Positions 8,901 to 15,267 of a stretch of DNA of 36,769 nucleotides are shown one piece after another. Location: the NCBI GenBank assembly GCA_030765125.1, contig JAVCDD010000066.1, positions 1 to 36,769 on the forward strand. Direction: 5' to 3'. The position numbers and the translations under genes were made by a program. Numbering within the stretch: position 1 is the stretch's first letter; the number at the start of each line of letters is the position of its first letter. The notes beneath the pieces were generated by a model. The model worked only from the letters and a program-made list of their open reading frames with translations, was not told where the DNA came from and searched no databases. This DNA is from Candidatus Hatepunaea meridiana. GTDB taxonomy: Bacteria > Electryoneota > AABM5-125-24 > Hatepunaeales > Hatepunaeaceae.

Positions 8901-9808
8901 ATGACGTTATTCGAGAGGGATGGTACAAGTATTCATTAGCCGGCTTTGTGATGGAGGATGATGAGCCATTTGAAGGTGTTGTAACTCGACCGATTGGGAT
9001 ATATGCAGGTATTGATCCCGAAGTGGTTGAAATCAATTATGACGATGGATCGGCGGAAATGCATTACGTGGTTGCTTTCGATGGTGAAGATAACCGTTTT
9101 GCAGTGAGATTTGATCTTGATGAAGTTGATGATACGGTATACGTATATTGGATAGATTTCTACGTAGGTTCAATTAGTCCAATCAGCGCTTATGTTACTA
9201 TGGATGAAGAAGGCGTTCCTGGTGGAATAATCGGTGAGAGTTATCTCGTTGAACCTTACAATCAGAACGAATTTAACCGTTTTCATTTCCCCGGTGTCGA
9301 ACAGCCGATTGTGATTTCGGACCCGGATGAATTTCATAACTGCTGGGTGGTTCTGAATTATCTGCCTGATAGCCCTGGAAATCCATCTATCGGCGTAGAC
9401 ACTTCGCAACCCGATGTTGATCGGAATATGTATTATCGGGAGAGTACAGGTTGGCTGCCATTTGACCGCGGTCAGATTATGATTAGAGCGGCGTTCGGAT
9501 CATCGGATTCAGGCGCTTCTAATGAGGATGATGCGGATATCCCGACAACCTTCCAAGTATATCAGAATTATCCTAATCCTTTTAACAACGTAAGTTTCAT
9601 TCCTGTTGATATATCCGACAGGTCAAGGTTGAGTGTGAAGGTTTTTGATGTAAGAGGTCGTTTAGCGCTAATGCAAGACTTTGGCATTAGGAATCCAGGA
9701 TCGAGCATTGTAAGTTTAAATTGTGAGTCGCTTGGAACCGGCGTTTATTTTGTGAAGGTTACCAGCGGAAACGCAAGAGGAGTATTAAAAGTATTATTGG
9801 TTAAATAA
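5912..9808 (+). CDS. Secreted multidomain protein with Por (type IX) sorting domain
   Basis: 1298 residues with an N-terminal signal peptide (hydrophobic residues 4-19). Residues about 85-440 form WD40/PQQ-like beta-propeller repeats (VAMSADGSLVAIG, SRDGEYLVATG, SEDASVLAIGS). About 447-510 is a carboxypeptidase-regulatory-like fold (GRITGRVTDEDDDPLEDAIV). A fibronectin-III-like domain begins near 530. About 730-930 is a CBM9-like domain (EIDGTIHEGEWEGA). Another FN3-like domain covers about 940-1025. The C-terminus from about 1215 is a Por secretion-system sorting domain (FQVYQNYPNPFN, ending KVLLVK), so export to the cell surface is expected. Residues about 559-643 are encoded by three tandem palindromic elements (7586-7840) inserted in frame within the first FN3-like domain. 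The specific function is not recognisable; no catalytic motif is visible. The start at ATG 5912 gives the complete signal peptide. Confidence 0.85.
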   Translation: MKTALIFFFLLTIFVPVIGYSQEIDEPGGHNSVISEQIPAEISTTTDQPGVPDVPISEPVNSERIVSRDEGEGNEEWSITDERAISSKVAMSADGSLVAIGYTLNDQRLEVRNGQDSELLFDFPIDNGSSCVAMTADGEQIAYAGLDSVWIFSDDGEGVPFFRFGMDGYSSGVLDISRDGEYLVATGMDPDREENRVWCFLDADPEPIWTLEVSYDEAFGWYGVSISYDASVVVINGKYRLYVLNLETGETIWEAPTYNTERPIAISEDASVLAIGSFTGVLLAYIRDQEQGGYRELWRYRFRNELSSWVSACQLSRDGMTLAAGTLDFFEDHYEGRLALFDTFGNGEPLWIAEPLGDEVSDIAFSDDGWIVAATSWGDFDHQTPDLVIHERHNPEPFYMLSTPGSMRSTAISDRGDYVIVGGKGTHSRVFGSGGIVSMVSVSDPRGRITGRVTDEDDDPLEDAIVSTLDSPYSATTNEDGRYELSVEADNVFDLRVCKYGYENALREDVRVSENGLVEDVDFSLREVGLPPENVRASQGRRNRITLNWNRYGEDGRLARDEVTKQSLSLPPERLLRYFVPRKTELGKSGDSIPILSCVLEKVQTNNKIGILSPDLPSRSDTLVSCTMSLKYESSSDKSVASTIVERDNADDIEGFNIYRSFLSGGPYSLTGSVDAGDTLFYDADGLIPGQRYYYVVTADFGNGESDLSEEAAGWLDDEFLLWEAELEPMQEPPEIDGTIHEGEWEGAIVRDISDIYGFDDPDSAGSVEVRIGFDDDNDRLLFGFSYYVVEELSDRMGVGIYIDDDGDGQWTRARPGSEGNYWGYWIDGAPDLKYRSMCGPPYNSDPYYQFEDPELAFSDERGYVEIEVALPLGFHDPYEIGLYHPDYTIGLGLFAMYRDEEDNAIFNAWWPQDMFSIVSFPEQFARITIPADLIVPPVAPEDVELEREEDNLILTWSDPRLGIDDGDVVGLAGINVYRNSELVNTVDPGSERFIDDDVIREGWYKYSLAGFVMEDDEPFEGVVTRPIGIYAGIDPEVVEINYDDGSAEMHYVVAFDGEDNRFAVRFDLDEVDDTVYVYWIDFYVGSISPISAYVTMDEEGVPGGIIGESYLVEPYNQNEFNRFHFPGVEQPIVISDPDEFHNCWVVLNYLPDSPGNPSIGVDTSQPDVDRNMYYRESTGWLPFDRGQIMIRAAFGSSDSGASNEDDADIPTTFQVYQNYPNPFNNVSFIPVDISDRSRLSVKVFDVRGRLALMQDFGIRNPGSSIVSLNCESLGTGVYFVKVTSGNARGVLKVLLVK
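7586..7657. repeat. Palindromic element family A, inside a coding region
   Basis: 29-base arms at 7586-7614 and 7629-7657 are inverted copies with two mismatches (core GACGAAGCAATCTCT). The loop is C-rich. It lies inside the 1298-aa gene and is translated without a stop. Confidence 0.85.
7669..7762. repeat. Palindromic element family B (GGGGACAGTATACCT), coding copy 1
   Basis: 32-base perfect inverted arms at 7669-7700 and 7731-7762 enclose a 30-base loop. The core from GGGG to CCCC is 74 nt. It is read in the frame that gives GDSIPILS at the left arm and GILSP at the right arm. The other copies are at 23797-23888, 27362-27447 and 32193-32287. Confidence 0.92.
7763..7840. repeat. Palindromic element family C (AGTAGAAGCGACACTCTT), coding copy
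   Basis: 21-base perfect inverted arms at 7763-7783 and 7820-7840. It abuts the family B element directly and is read through in frame, giving SRSDTLV at the left arm and DKSVAST at the right arm. Another full copy is at 23891-23975 and a half copy at 35656-35676. Confidence 0.92.
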
Positions 9809-9845
9809 CCTTATACTATTCATTTTTATAGAAAGGTAAAATCCT

Positions 9846-10103
9846 ATGAATCACGAATCACGACGCGGTCTTCGTTTAATATTGACCGTATTGCATTTAT
9901 TGGTTCAAATAATAATGATCTGGTTAATTGTAAGCAGTCTTAATTCCGAAGAAGCACGCGCTCCAGATGAATTATTACAGACTATGATGTCTATGATAGC
10001 CTATCTAAGTGTTATGTTCGGATCGTTTTTTATCTATTATACAGTCATAAAGCTCATAACAAAACGTAATATGAGTCGGAGTAAGAGTGATCAATTGAAC
10101 TGA
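9846..10103 (+). CDS. Small two-helix membrane protein, unknown function
   Basis: 85 residues with two predicted membrane helices (about 11-29 and 46-70), separated by a short acidic stretch (SEEARAPDE). The C-terminal tail is basic (KRNMSRSKSDQ). I do not recognise a family. The support for a real gene is GAAAGG at 9831-9836, correctly spaced before ATG 9846, and the membrane-protein composition. It follows the large secreted protein by 37 bases and precedes the tRNA gene. Confidence 0.6.
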   Translation: MNHESRRGLRLILTVLHLLVQIIMIWLIVSSLNSEEARAPDELLQTMMSMIAYLSVMFGSFFIYYTVIKLITKRNMSRSKSDQLN

Positions 10104-10217
10104 TTATCTATTGCAATTTTAGTTACTTCAGTTTATATTATACCCGAAGTATAGGATCAAAATAATGAAGTGCATAGAGAAGGTTCTATTATTCGGTGAT
10201 TCAATAGTTTACACTCT

Positions 10218-10302
10218 GCCGGGGTGGTGAAATTGGTAGACGCAGCGGACTCAAAATCCGCCGGGACCTGGTCCCGTGCCGGTTCGATTCCGGCCCTCGG
10301 CA
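10218..10302 (+). tRNA. tRNA-Leu(CAA)
   Basis: An 85-base cloverleaf with a long variable arm, as expected for a class II leucine tRNA. The acceptor stem pairs GCCGGGG with CCTCGGC (one G-T pair). The anticodon stem is GCGGA/TCCGC with loop CTCAAAA, giving anticodon CAA, which reads UUG. The T arm is the standard GGTTCGATTCC. The 3' CCA is not encoded; discriminator base A is at 10302. Confidence 0.95.
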
Positions 10303-10306
10303 CGTT

Positions 10307-10339
10307 GAAGCCGTCCCTTTTCTCAGGACGGCTTCTTTA
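10307..10339 (+). terminator. Intrinsic terminator after tRNA-Leu
   Basis: 10-base perfect stem GAAGCCGTCC (10307-10316) with GGACGGCTTC (10326-10335), a 9-base loop, then a short T-rich tail. It starts five bases after the tRNA and is the natural end of that transcript. Confidence 0.8.
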
Positions 10340-10356
10340 GTTTGGATATGGTTTTA

Positions 10357-10498
10357 ACCACAAAGACAAAAAGACACAAAGAAATTATTTTTGCTTTATA
10401 TTAACCGACCGCTTTATTGTATACACGTTCCCGTCAGTTTTCAAGCGAAGCGTAACCTGACAGCAATGCAATACATCGTGTCTTTGTGCCTTTGTGGT
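10357..10498. repeat. ACCACAAAGGCACAAAGACA inverted pair
   Basis: ACCACAAAGACAAAAAGACA-type sequence begins at 10357, and its inverted copy is at 10479-10498. Between the arms are about 100 bases with a smaller GTCAG..CTGAC inverted pair and no gene. A single direct copy of the motif also lies at 25177-25200 before mpl. It fills the gap between the tRNA terminator and purM. Confidence 0.65.
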
Positions 10499-10516
10499 AA
10501 GATAAAGGGAAACTAA

Positions 10517-11557
10517 ATGAATTATAATTCAGCAGGTGTAGATATTTCCAAAGGGGATCGCCTCGTAGCTCGAATTAAAGCTATGATGGGGGCTTCAGGA
10601 GCGCAAATAGGACATTTCGGTGGTGCGGTTTCGTTTCCTGTAGAGAAATATCGGGAACCACTGTTAGTGTCTTCAATTGACAGCGTTGGCACTAAAACGG
10701 CAGTAGCTAAGGTGTTGTGTCAGGTGTTAACACCTGACACAACGCACTACCACTCTACACCTGACACAACGCACTACCACTCCGGAATCGGACGCGATAT
10801 GGTTCATCATTCCATCAATGACATTGCCTGTTGTGGGGCGGATCCGTTGTATTTCCTCGATTACTTCGCTATGGGTATAATGGATGTTGACTTAGCAAGT
10901 GAAGTCATCGGTGGTGTGATAGAGGCTTGTAAGAGATGGGAATTTCCACTTGTGGGTGGCGAGAACGCTGAGATGCCCGGTGTATATCGTGATGATGAGT
11001 ATGATCTGGTTGGCTCGATTACCGGTATAGTTGAACAATCGGAATATATTGACGGTTCAGGGATTATAGCCGGTGATATTTTGGTTGGTTTTCCTTCTGC
11101 CGGATTGCATACTAATGGGTATAGTCTTGCTCGCAAGGTTGTAGAATCGTCAGACTTTGATTATACTACTGATATACCTGAACTCGGAACTAAGATCGGT
11201 GATGCGCTATTAGCAGAACACCGTTGTTACCTCAGTGAGATACGGGAATTGAAGCGTAATTTCAAGGTGAAGGGGGTAGCGCATATTACAGGGGGTGGGC
11301 TGCCTGGAAATGTCTCGCGTATTATACCCAAAGGTTTGAAAGCAGAAATTGACTATGGGAATTGGGATGAACCTCCGATATTCGATTTACTTCGCAAGAC
11401 AGGAAATATTGCTGAAGAAGATATGAGAACTACGTTTAACATCGGTGTTGGGTTAGTAGCTGTGTTGGATTCGGAATATACTCAAGCAATCGTAACAGAT
11501 TTCCCTGATGATTTATACAGTCCGTTCCTGGTTGGAAAAATTAGATTTGCGGGTTAA
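10517..11557 (+). CDS. purM: Phosphoribosylformylglycinamidine cyclo-ligase (AIR synthetase)
   Basis: Catalyses the ATP-dependent ring closure of FGAM to AIR, step five of purine synthesis, in the cytosol. Family blocks are clear: SAGVDISKGDRLVARIK, YREPLLVSSIDSVGTK, INDIACCGADPLYFLDYFAMG, GGENAEMPGVY, GLHTNGYSLARKV and HITGGGLPGNV. The length is 346 residues, like E. coli PurM. Residues about 66-89, between the GTK strand and the GIGRDMVHHSIND helix, are encoded by a palindrome plus a 27-nt tandem duplication, making this loop about 18 residues longer than in E. coli PurM. Whether the enzyme still works cannot be told from the sequence, but the frame is intact. ATG 10517 is preceded by AAAGGGA at 10504-10510. 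gpsA begins three bases after the stop. Confidence 0.95.
   Translation: MNYNSAGVDISKGDRLVARIKAMMGASGAQIGHFGGAVSFPVEKYREPLLVSSIDSVGTKTAVAKVLCQVLTPDTTHYHSTPDTTHYHSGIGRDMVHHSINDIACCGADPLYFLDYFAMGIMDVDLASEVIGGVIEACKRWEFPLVGGENAEMPGVYRDDEYDLVGSITGIVEQSEYIDGSGIIAGDILVGFPSAGLHTNGYSLARKVVESSDFDYTTDIPELGTKIGDALLAEHRCYLSEIRELKRNFKVKGVAHITGGGLPGNVSRIIPKGLKAEIDYGNWDEPPIFDLLRKTGNIAEEDMRTTFNIGVGLVAVLDSEYTQAIVTDFPDDLYSPFLVGKIRFAG
10714..10783. repeat. Palindrome plus 27-nt tandem repeat inside purM
   Basis: A perfect loop-free palindrome occupies 10714-10743 (GTTGTGTCAGGTGTT followed by its exact complement). Its right half is part of a 27-nt unit repeated in tandem at 10730-10756 and 10757-10783, differing only in the last base. 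The unit is a multiple of three and encodes TPDTTHYHS twice. Confidence 0.92.
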
Positions 11558-11560
11558 ACT

Positions 11561-12562
11561 ATGAGAATCGCAGTATTAGGCGCAGGCAGTTGGGGTACAA
11601 CGCTCGCATTGTATTTGAATAACCGTAGTCATAATGTAAGATTATGGGAATTCAGACCGGATGCGGTGCATATAATGCAGCAAGACCGGGAGAACAGGGA
11701 ATTCCTGCCCGATCATCCATTCCCACCAGCGCTCAAGGTTACCAATAACATAAGCGAAGCGCTCAATGACGCTGAAGTATGCCTTATTGCTGTACCTTCA
11801 CATGCCGTTCGTGAAACTGTTAGATGTTTTAAGGATGATATTTCCACTGATTGTGTTATAACTTCCGTAACAAAGGGGGTTGAAGAGGGTTCATTGATGC
11901 GGATGTCGGAGGTTATAGCGGACGCTTGCGGTGATCGTTTTTCTTATAGCAGGTTCGTTTGCCTCACCGGTCCAAGCCACGCTGAGGAGGTTTGTGTTGG
12001 GTTACCAACCAGTATTGTAGCAGCATCGCCCAATATCAAAGCAGCTTTGTTTGTCCAGGAACTGATGTCCAGCAATCGTTTCCGGGTTTATGCCATTGAT
12101 GACCTTATTGGGGCTGAGTTGGGAGGTTCATTAAAAAACGTGATTGCGATAGCTGCCGGTATTGCTCACGGTCTTGGATTCGGAGATAACGTTATGGGTG
12201 CGCTGTTGACGCGAGGATCTACCGAGATGAGCCGCCTTGGCATCAAGCTCGGAGGTCGTCACGAGACTTTCGCTGGGTTATCTGGCATAGGCGATCTGAT
12301 TACAACCTGTTGCAGCCAACACAGCCGCAACCGCTACTTAGGCGAACAAATCGGCAGGGGACATAAACTAAAGGAAATATTAGACGAGATGCTTATGGTT
12401 GCCGAAGGAGTCAGAACAACCAGATCGGCTTATGCGCTATCACAGCGCGAAAAAATCGAAATGCCGATTACAGAACAGGTTTACCGGATACTATTCGAAG
12501 ACGTTGATCCTTTGAAGGCTACTACTGAATTGATGACTCGGAAGTTGAAGGTGGAGGATTGA
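11561..12562 (+). CDS. gpsA: Glycerol-3-phosphate dehydrogenase [NAD(P)+]
   Basis: Reduces dihydroxyacetone phosphate to sn-glycerol 3-phosphate for phospholipid synthesis, in the cytosol. It opens with the Rossmann motif GAGSWGTTLALYL (residues 7-19). Further family blocks are LTGPSHAEEV, GGSLKNVIAIAAG with the catalytic Lys, and the substrate-binding block ALLTRGSTEMSRLG followed by TFAGLSGIGDLITTC and SRNRYLG. 333 residues is normal. The gene is tightly spaced after purM, and its stop overlaps or touches the start of the following ATPase gene, so the defence module may be expressed by readthrough from this operon. Confidence 0.97.
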   Translation: MRIAVLGAGSWGTTLALYLNNRSHNVRLWEFRPDAVHIMQQDRENREFLPDHPFPPALKVTNNISEALNDAEVCLIAVPSHAVRETVRCFKDDISTDCVITSVTKGVEEGSLMRMSEVIADACGDRFSYSRFVCLTGPSHAEEVCVGLPTSIVAASPNIKAALFVQELMSSNRFRVYAIDDLIGAELGGSLKNVIAIAAGIAHGLGFGDNVMGALLTRGSTEMSRLGIKLGGRHETFAGLSGIGDLITTCCSQHSRNRYLGEQIGRGHKLKEILDEMLMVAEGVRTTRSAYALSQREKIEMPITEQVYRILFEDVDPLKATTELMTRKLKVED

Positions 12563-12564
12563 AA

Positions 12565-13776
12565 ATGATACCACGTATTTTAAGGATCGAAGTTAAGAAC
12601 TTCCGCAGCATAAAGCAAGCTGCTGTGAATCTGGAACCGTTTACGGTTTTGGTGGGTCCAAATGGGAGTGGGAAGAGCAATTTCGCAAGATGCATTTGGA
12701 TTATTAGCAACTGTCTATCTGACTCGATTGAATATGCGTTAAGTCCTTCATATGGATTTGAAAAATTTCTATATAGAGGCGCTGGCAGAAATGGGAATAT
12801 AGGGCTTAGGATAATTGTACAGATAGAAGATAATTCATTTGCTGATTACTCATTCGAGATTGCTGCATCACAAAATGGCACACTTCGGGTTAGTCATGAA
12901 CGATGTGTAGTAGTAAGAGACTCTAAAATCATTAATGAATTTGAAGTTAAAGATGGCGAATTTGAAAAGCATATTGAGGGAATCCATCCGCAAATCAGAC
13001 CAGGACGTCTTGCGCTCTATGCTGCATCTGCAACCGATTCATTTCGTCCTCTTTATGATTTTCTAATTTCAATGAGATACTATAATATTAATCCATATGA
13101 AATGAAAAAACATCAAGGTAAAAACCCATCGGGTGATTATCTTCAATTTAGTGGTTACAATGCTGCTCTCATTTTAGAACAATTGACCAAGGCCAATGGG
13201 AATAGAATTAAGTATGAACGTCTCTGCAGGCTTATGAAGTTAATTGTAAATGATGTCGAAGGAGTTATGTACAATGAATCTGCGAAATCAATCCAGTTTC
13301 AGGTTGATGGTGGTTCTGAAGAGCCTTGGATTTTTGATATAGCTCAAATGTCTGAAGGTACACTCCGAGTATTGGGTATTTTATTAGCACTTTATCAAGG
13401 TGGTCAGAATTCTGTTATCTGCATAGAAGAACCGGAAGCAATTGTTCATCCTGCAGCAATGGAGGTTTTGGTTCAGGCAATGCTTGAGGTAGCTCACGAA
13501 AGGCAAGTAATTATAACAACACATAGCCCTGATATTCTTGATTTTAAGTATATAAAAGCAGAAAACATTCGTATTGTTACAAGCAAGCATAGTCAGACTC
13601 GAATTGCTACCGTTTCAGAGTCAAGTAGGAAAATCATCAGAGAGCACCTTTCTACACCTGGCGAATTATTAAGGATAGATGAGTTGAATCCAGATACTGA
13701 GGAAGCAGATAATATTGCTTCAAATATAGATATTTTCGGTGAACCCTTTTCATGTTTAAAATTAACTGATGGCTAA
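12565..13776 (+). CDS. AAA (RecF/OLD-like, AAA_21-type) ATPase, paired with DUF4276 protein
   Basis: An ABC/SMC-type ATPase of the kind found in anti-phage modules. The motifs are Walker A GPNGSGKSN at about residues 31-39, preceded by the typical IEVKNFRSIKQAAVNLEPFTVLV. The signature-like MSEGTLRV is near 262-269, Walker B VICIEEPEAIVHP near 283-295, and the switch histidine in TTHSPDIL near 318-325. There is no TOPRIM domain in this chain; the next gene, overlapping by 8 nt, supplies a TOPRIM-like protein. I chose ATG 12565 because GGAGG at 12553-12557 fits it; a TTG at 12559 is also possible. It lies directly behind gpsA and is AT-richer by eye than that gene, which fits acquisition. A defence role is inferred from family and pairing, not demonstrated. 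Confidence 0.85.
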   Translation: MIPRILRIEVKNFRSIKQAAVNLEPFTVLVGPNGSGKSNFARCIWIISNCLSDSIEYALSPSYGFEKFLYRGAGRNGNIGLRIIVQIEDNSFADYSFEIAASQNGTLRVSHERCVVVRDSKIINEFEVKDGEFEKHIEGIHPQIRPGRLALYAASATDSFRPLYDFLISMRYYNINPYEMKKHQGKNPSGDYLQFSGYNAALILEQLTKANGNRIKYERLCRLMKLIVNDVEGVMYNESAKSIQFQVDGGSEEPWIFDIAQMSEGTLRVLGILLALYQGGQNSVICIEEPEAIVHPAAMEVLVQAMLEVAHERQVIITTHSPDILDFKYIKAENIRIVTSKHSQTRIATVSESSRKIIREHLSTPGELLRIDELNPDTEEADNIASNIDIFGEPFSCLKLTDG

Positions 13777-14359
13777 GAAGATACTGCCTTTTATCGAAGG
13801 ACAATCCGAAGAAGGTGCAATTCCAGTTTTGCTTAGACGATTTATTAGTAGGATTGGCGCTTATGATGTTCAAATTGATAAACCCTGGCGTGTAAAGCGC
13901 GATCAGATCGTTTATAAAGTTGGAGTTTTAGAGAATAAATTAAGAGAAGCATTGATAGACAGGGATAATGTTAGTGGTGTATTGCTTATTTTGGATGCAG
14001 ATGAAGATTGTCCTAAACAGCTTGGACCCAATTTATTGAAGCGTTGCAATAAAGAAACACATCTTCCTGTCTCTGTAATACTGGCAAAAAAGAAATTGGA
14101 ATGCTGGTTTCTGGGAGCTAAAGAATCATTACGCGGTGTTAGAGGAATTAAAGCTAATGCAGTTATTCCTGATAACCCGGAGTCACTCGGTATTGGCAGG
14201 TTAGAAAATAATTTGGAAGCGGGTAGTTATTATCATAAGGTTGACGATGCACCGGCGTTCGCAGCAAGAATGGATATTGATAAGGCGGCTAAGAACTGCC
14301 CCTCATTTAAACGGTTTATCAGAGAAACCGAAAGATTAATAGAAGCATGTCAGGAATAA
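13769..14359 (+). CDS. DUF4276 family (TOPRIM-like) protein
   Basis: 196 residues. DUF4276 proteins are TOPRIM-like putative nucleases that usually sit behind an AAA ATPase, as here with an 8-nt overlap. The visible motifs are IEGQSEEGAIPVLLRR at about residues 8-23 (the catalytic Glu of TOPRIM), LLILDADEDCP near 72-82 (the acidic DxD cluster), and KLECWFLGAKES near 108-119, the conserved E-x-W-(F/L) block. The mode of action is predicted: the ATPase senses a trigger and the TOPRIM-like partner cuts nucleic acid. Ending at 14359, it is followed by the remnant of an asnS start. Confidence 0.85.
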   Translation: MAKKILPFIEGQSEEGAIPVLLRRFISRIGAYDVQIDKPWRVKRDQIVYKVGVLENKLREALIDRDNVSGVLLILDADEDCPKQLGPNLLKRCNKETHLPVSVILAKKKLECWFLGAKESLRGVRGIKANAVIPDNPESLGIGRLENNLEAGSYYHKVDDAPAFAARMDIDKAAKNCPSFKRFIRETERLIEACQE

Positions 14360-14366
14360 TTCAAAT

Positions 14367-14438
14367 ATGCGCATTTACATAGAACAAGCAAAACTCAAAA
14401 TCAGTAGATATCCGGATCGCCGTCTGGCGGTACAAATA
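14367..14438 (+). pseudogene. Decayed duplicate of the asnS 5' end
   Basis: The first 27 bases match the real asnS start (15268 onward) at 24 positions, including TGCGCATTTACATA and AAGCAAAAC. A second block, ATCGCCG.CTGG, followed by TACAA, matches further in. Translated, it begins MRIYIEQAK against MRIYINEAK in AsnS, then degenerates. It marks the old position of asnS before the intervening 14.46-15.24 kb segment arrived. Confidence 0.8.
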
Positions 14439-14460
14439 AGATTAAAGGAGGTTGATCAGG

Positions 14461-15081
14461 ATGACAATTCCTAACACTACATTATTTCTTCTTCTTGTTT
14501 TGTTACCAGGTTTCATAAGTTTACTCATTGACAGGGGGTTTGTATATAGACCTGGTGACACGGTATTTGACAAATTAATTCGGGCTACATTTTATACTTT
14601 TATCATCCATATTGTTTATACAATGATTATGCGTGAGTTTACGCCATGGGATTTTAATACTGATAAAAGCAAACTTACTATTGAGTTTACAAACCGTTTA
14701 GGTGTAATACTGCTTTTCGGAATAGCAGTATTACTTGGATGCATAGTTGGCTGGTTAAAGACAAACGATATATATATGAGATTGGCGCGAAGATGTAAGC
14801 TGACAAACCTGACAGCAAGAAGTTCAATATGGCAAGACGTATTTATTGATAAAAGGCGATCTTATGTTGTTATCAATTTGAAAGATGGCAGACGTATAAA
14901 TGGTTGGCCTGAATACTACAGTAATCAATTCGTTAAGGGTCCAGTAATTTTCCTTTCAAATGCAAAATGGATATTTAAAGAAGATGAGAAAGAAGGTGAA
15001 ATTGAAATCCCTAATCCGGGAATACTGATTAATTCAGATGAAATACAATTTATCCAGTTTTATAAACCAAAAGAGGAGTAA
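14461..15081 (+). CDS. DUF6338-like membrane protein
   Basis: 206 residues from ATG 14461. AGGAGG at 14446-14451 is well placed for this codon; the TTG at 14452 abuts the site. The N-terminal half has three hydrophobic helices (about residues 7-22, 43-60 and 80-100). The C-terminal half is cytosolic, with SSIWQDVFIDKRRSYVVINLKDGRRINGWPEYYS, resembling the DUF6338 pattern of a WDxxF block followed by a small SH3-like KDG strand. DUF6338 proteins have no established function and are often found in variable regions. A tiny proline-rich protein begins two bases after its stop. Confidence 0.65.
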   Translation: MTIPNTTLFLLLVLLPGFISLLIDRGFVYRPGDTVFDKLIRATFYTFIIHIVYTMIMREFTPWDFNTDKSKLTIEFTNRLGVILLFGIAVLLGCIVGWLKTNDIYMRLARRCKLTNLTARSSIWQDVFIDKRRSYVVINLKDGRRINGWPEYYSNQFVKGPVIFLSNAKWIFKEDEKEGEIEIPNPGILINSDEIQFIQFYKPKEE

Positions 15082-15082
15082 G

Positions 15083-15238
15083 ATGAGATTATTAGATTTT
15101 CTATCGAAGAAAGGCGGGGAAAGCACAGGAGAATCTAAACCTGTAAAGTTGCCACCATTAAAGGAAGGGTATAATCCCCCTCCACCAGGACCGACGCCAA
15201 AGCCGCCACCAGCGCCACCTCCTCCACCTAAAAGGTAA
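15083..15238 (+). CDS. Tiny proline-rich protein downstream of DUF6338 protein
   Basis: 51 residues. The N-terminus MRLLDFLSKKGGES is an amphipathic helix, and the C-terminal half is almost pure proline with glycine and lysine (two runs of four or more prolines). No known domain. AAGAGGAG at 15071-15078 is well placed for ATG 15083, and the gene starts two bases after the DUF6338 stop, so the two are probably one translationally linked unit. The sequence suggests a membrane-surface anchor with a flexible polyproline tail; that is inference. Confidence 0.7.
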   Translation: MRLLDFLSKKGGESTGESKPVKLPPLKEGYNPPPPGPTPKPPPAPPPPPKR

Positions 15239-15267
15239 CTATAACTTAAATTAACGGAGTTGAAAGG

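Noticed and set aside
14367..14469. Short 35-codon reading frame starting MRIYIEQAK as a real small gene
   Set aside because: It matches the AsnS N-terminus and then decays, and it overlaps the next gene; it is a remnant, not a gene.
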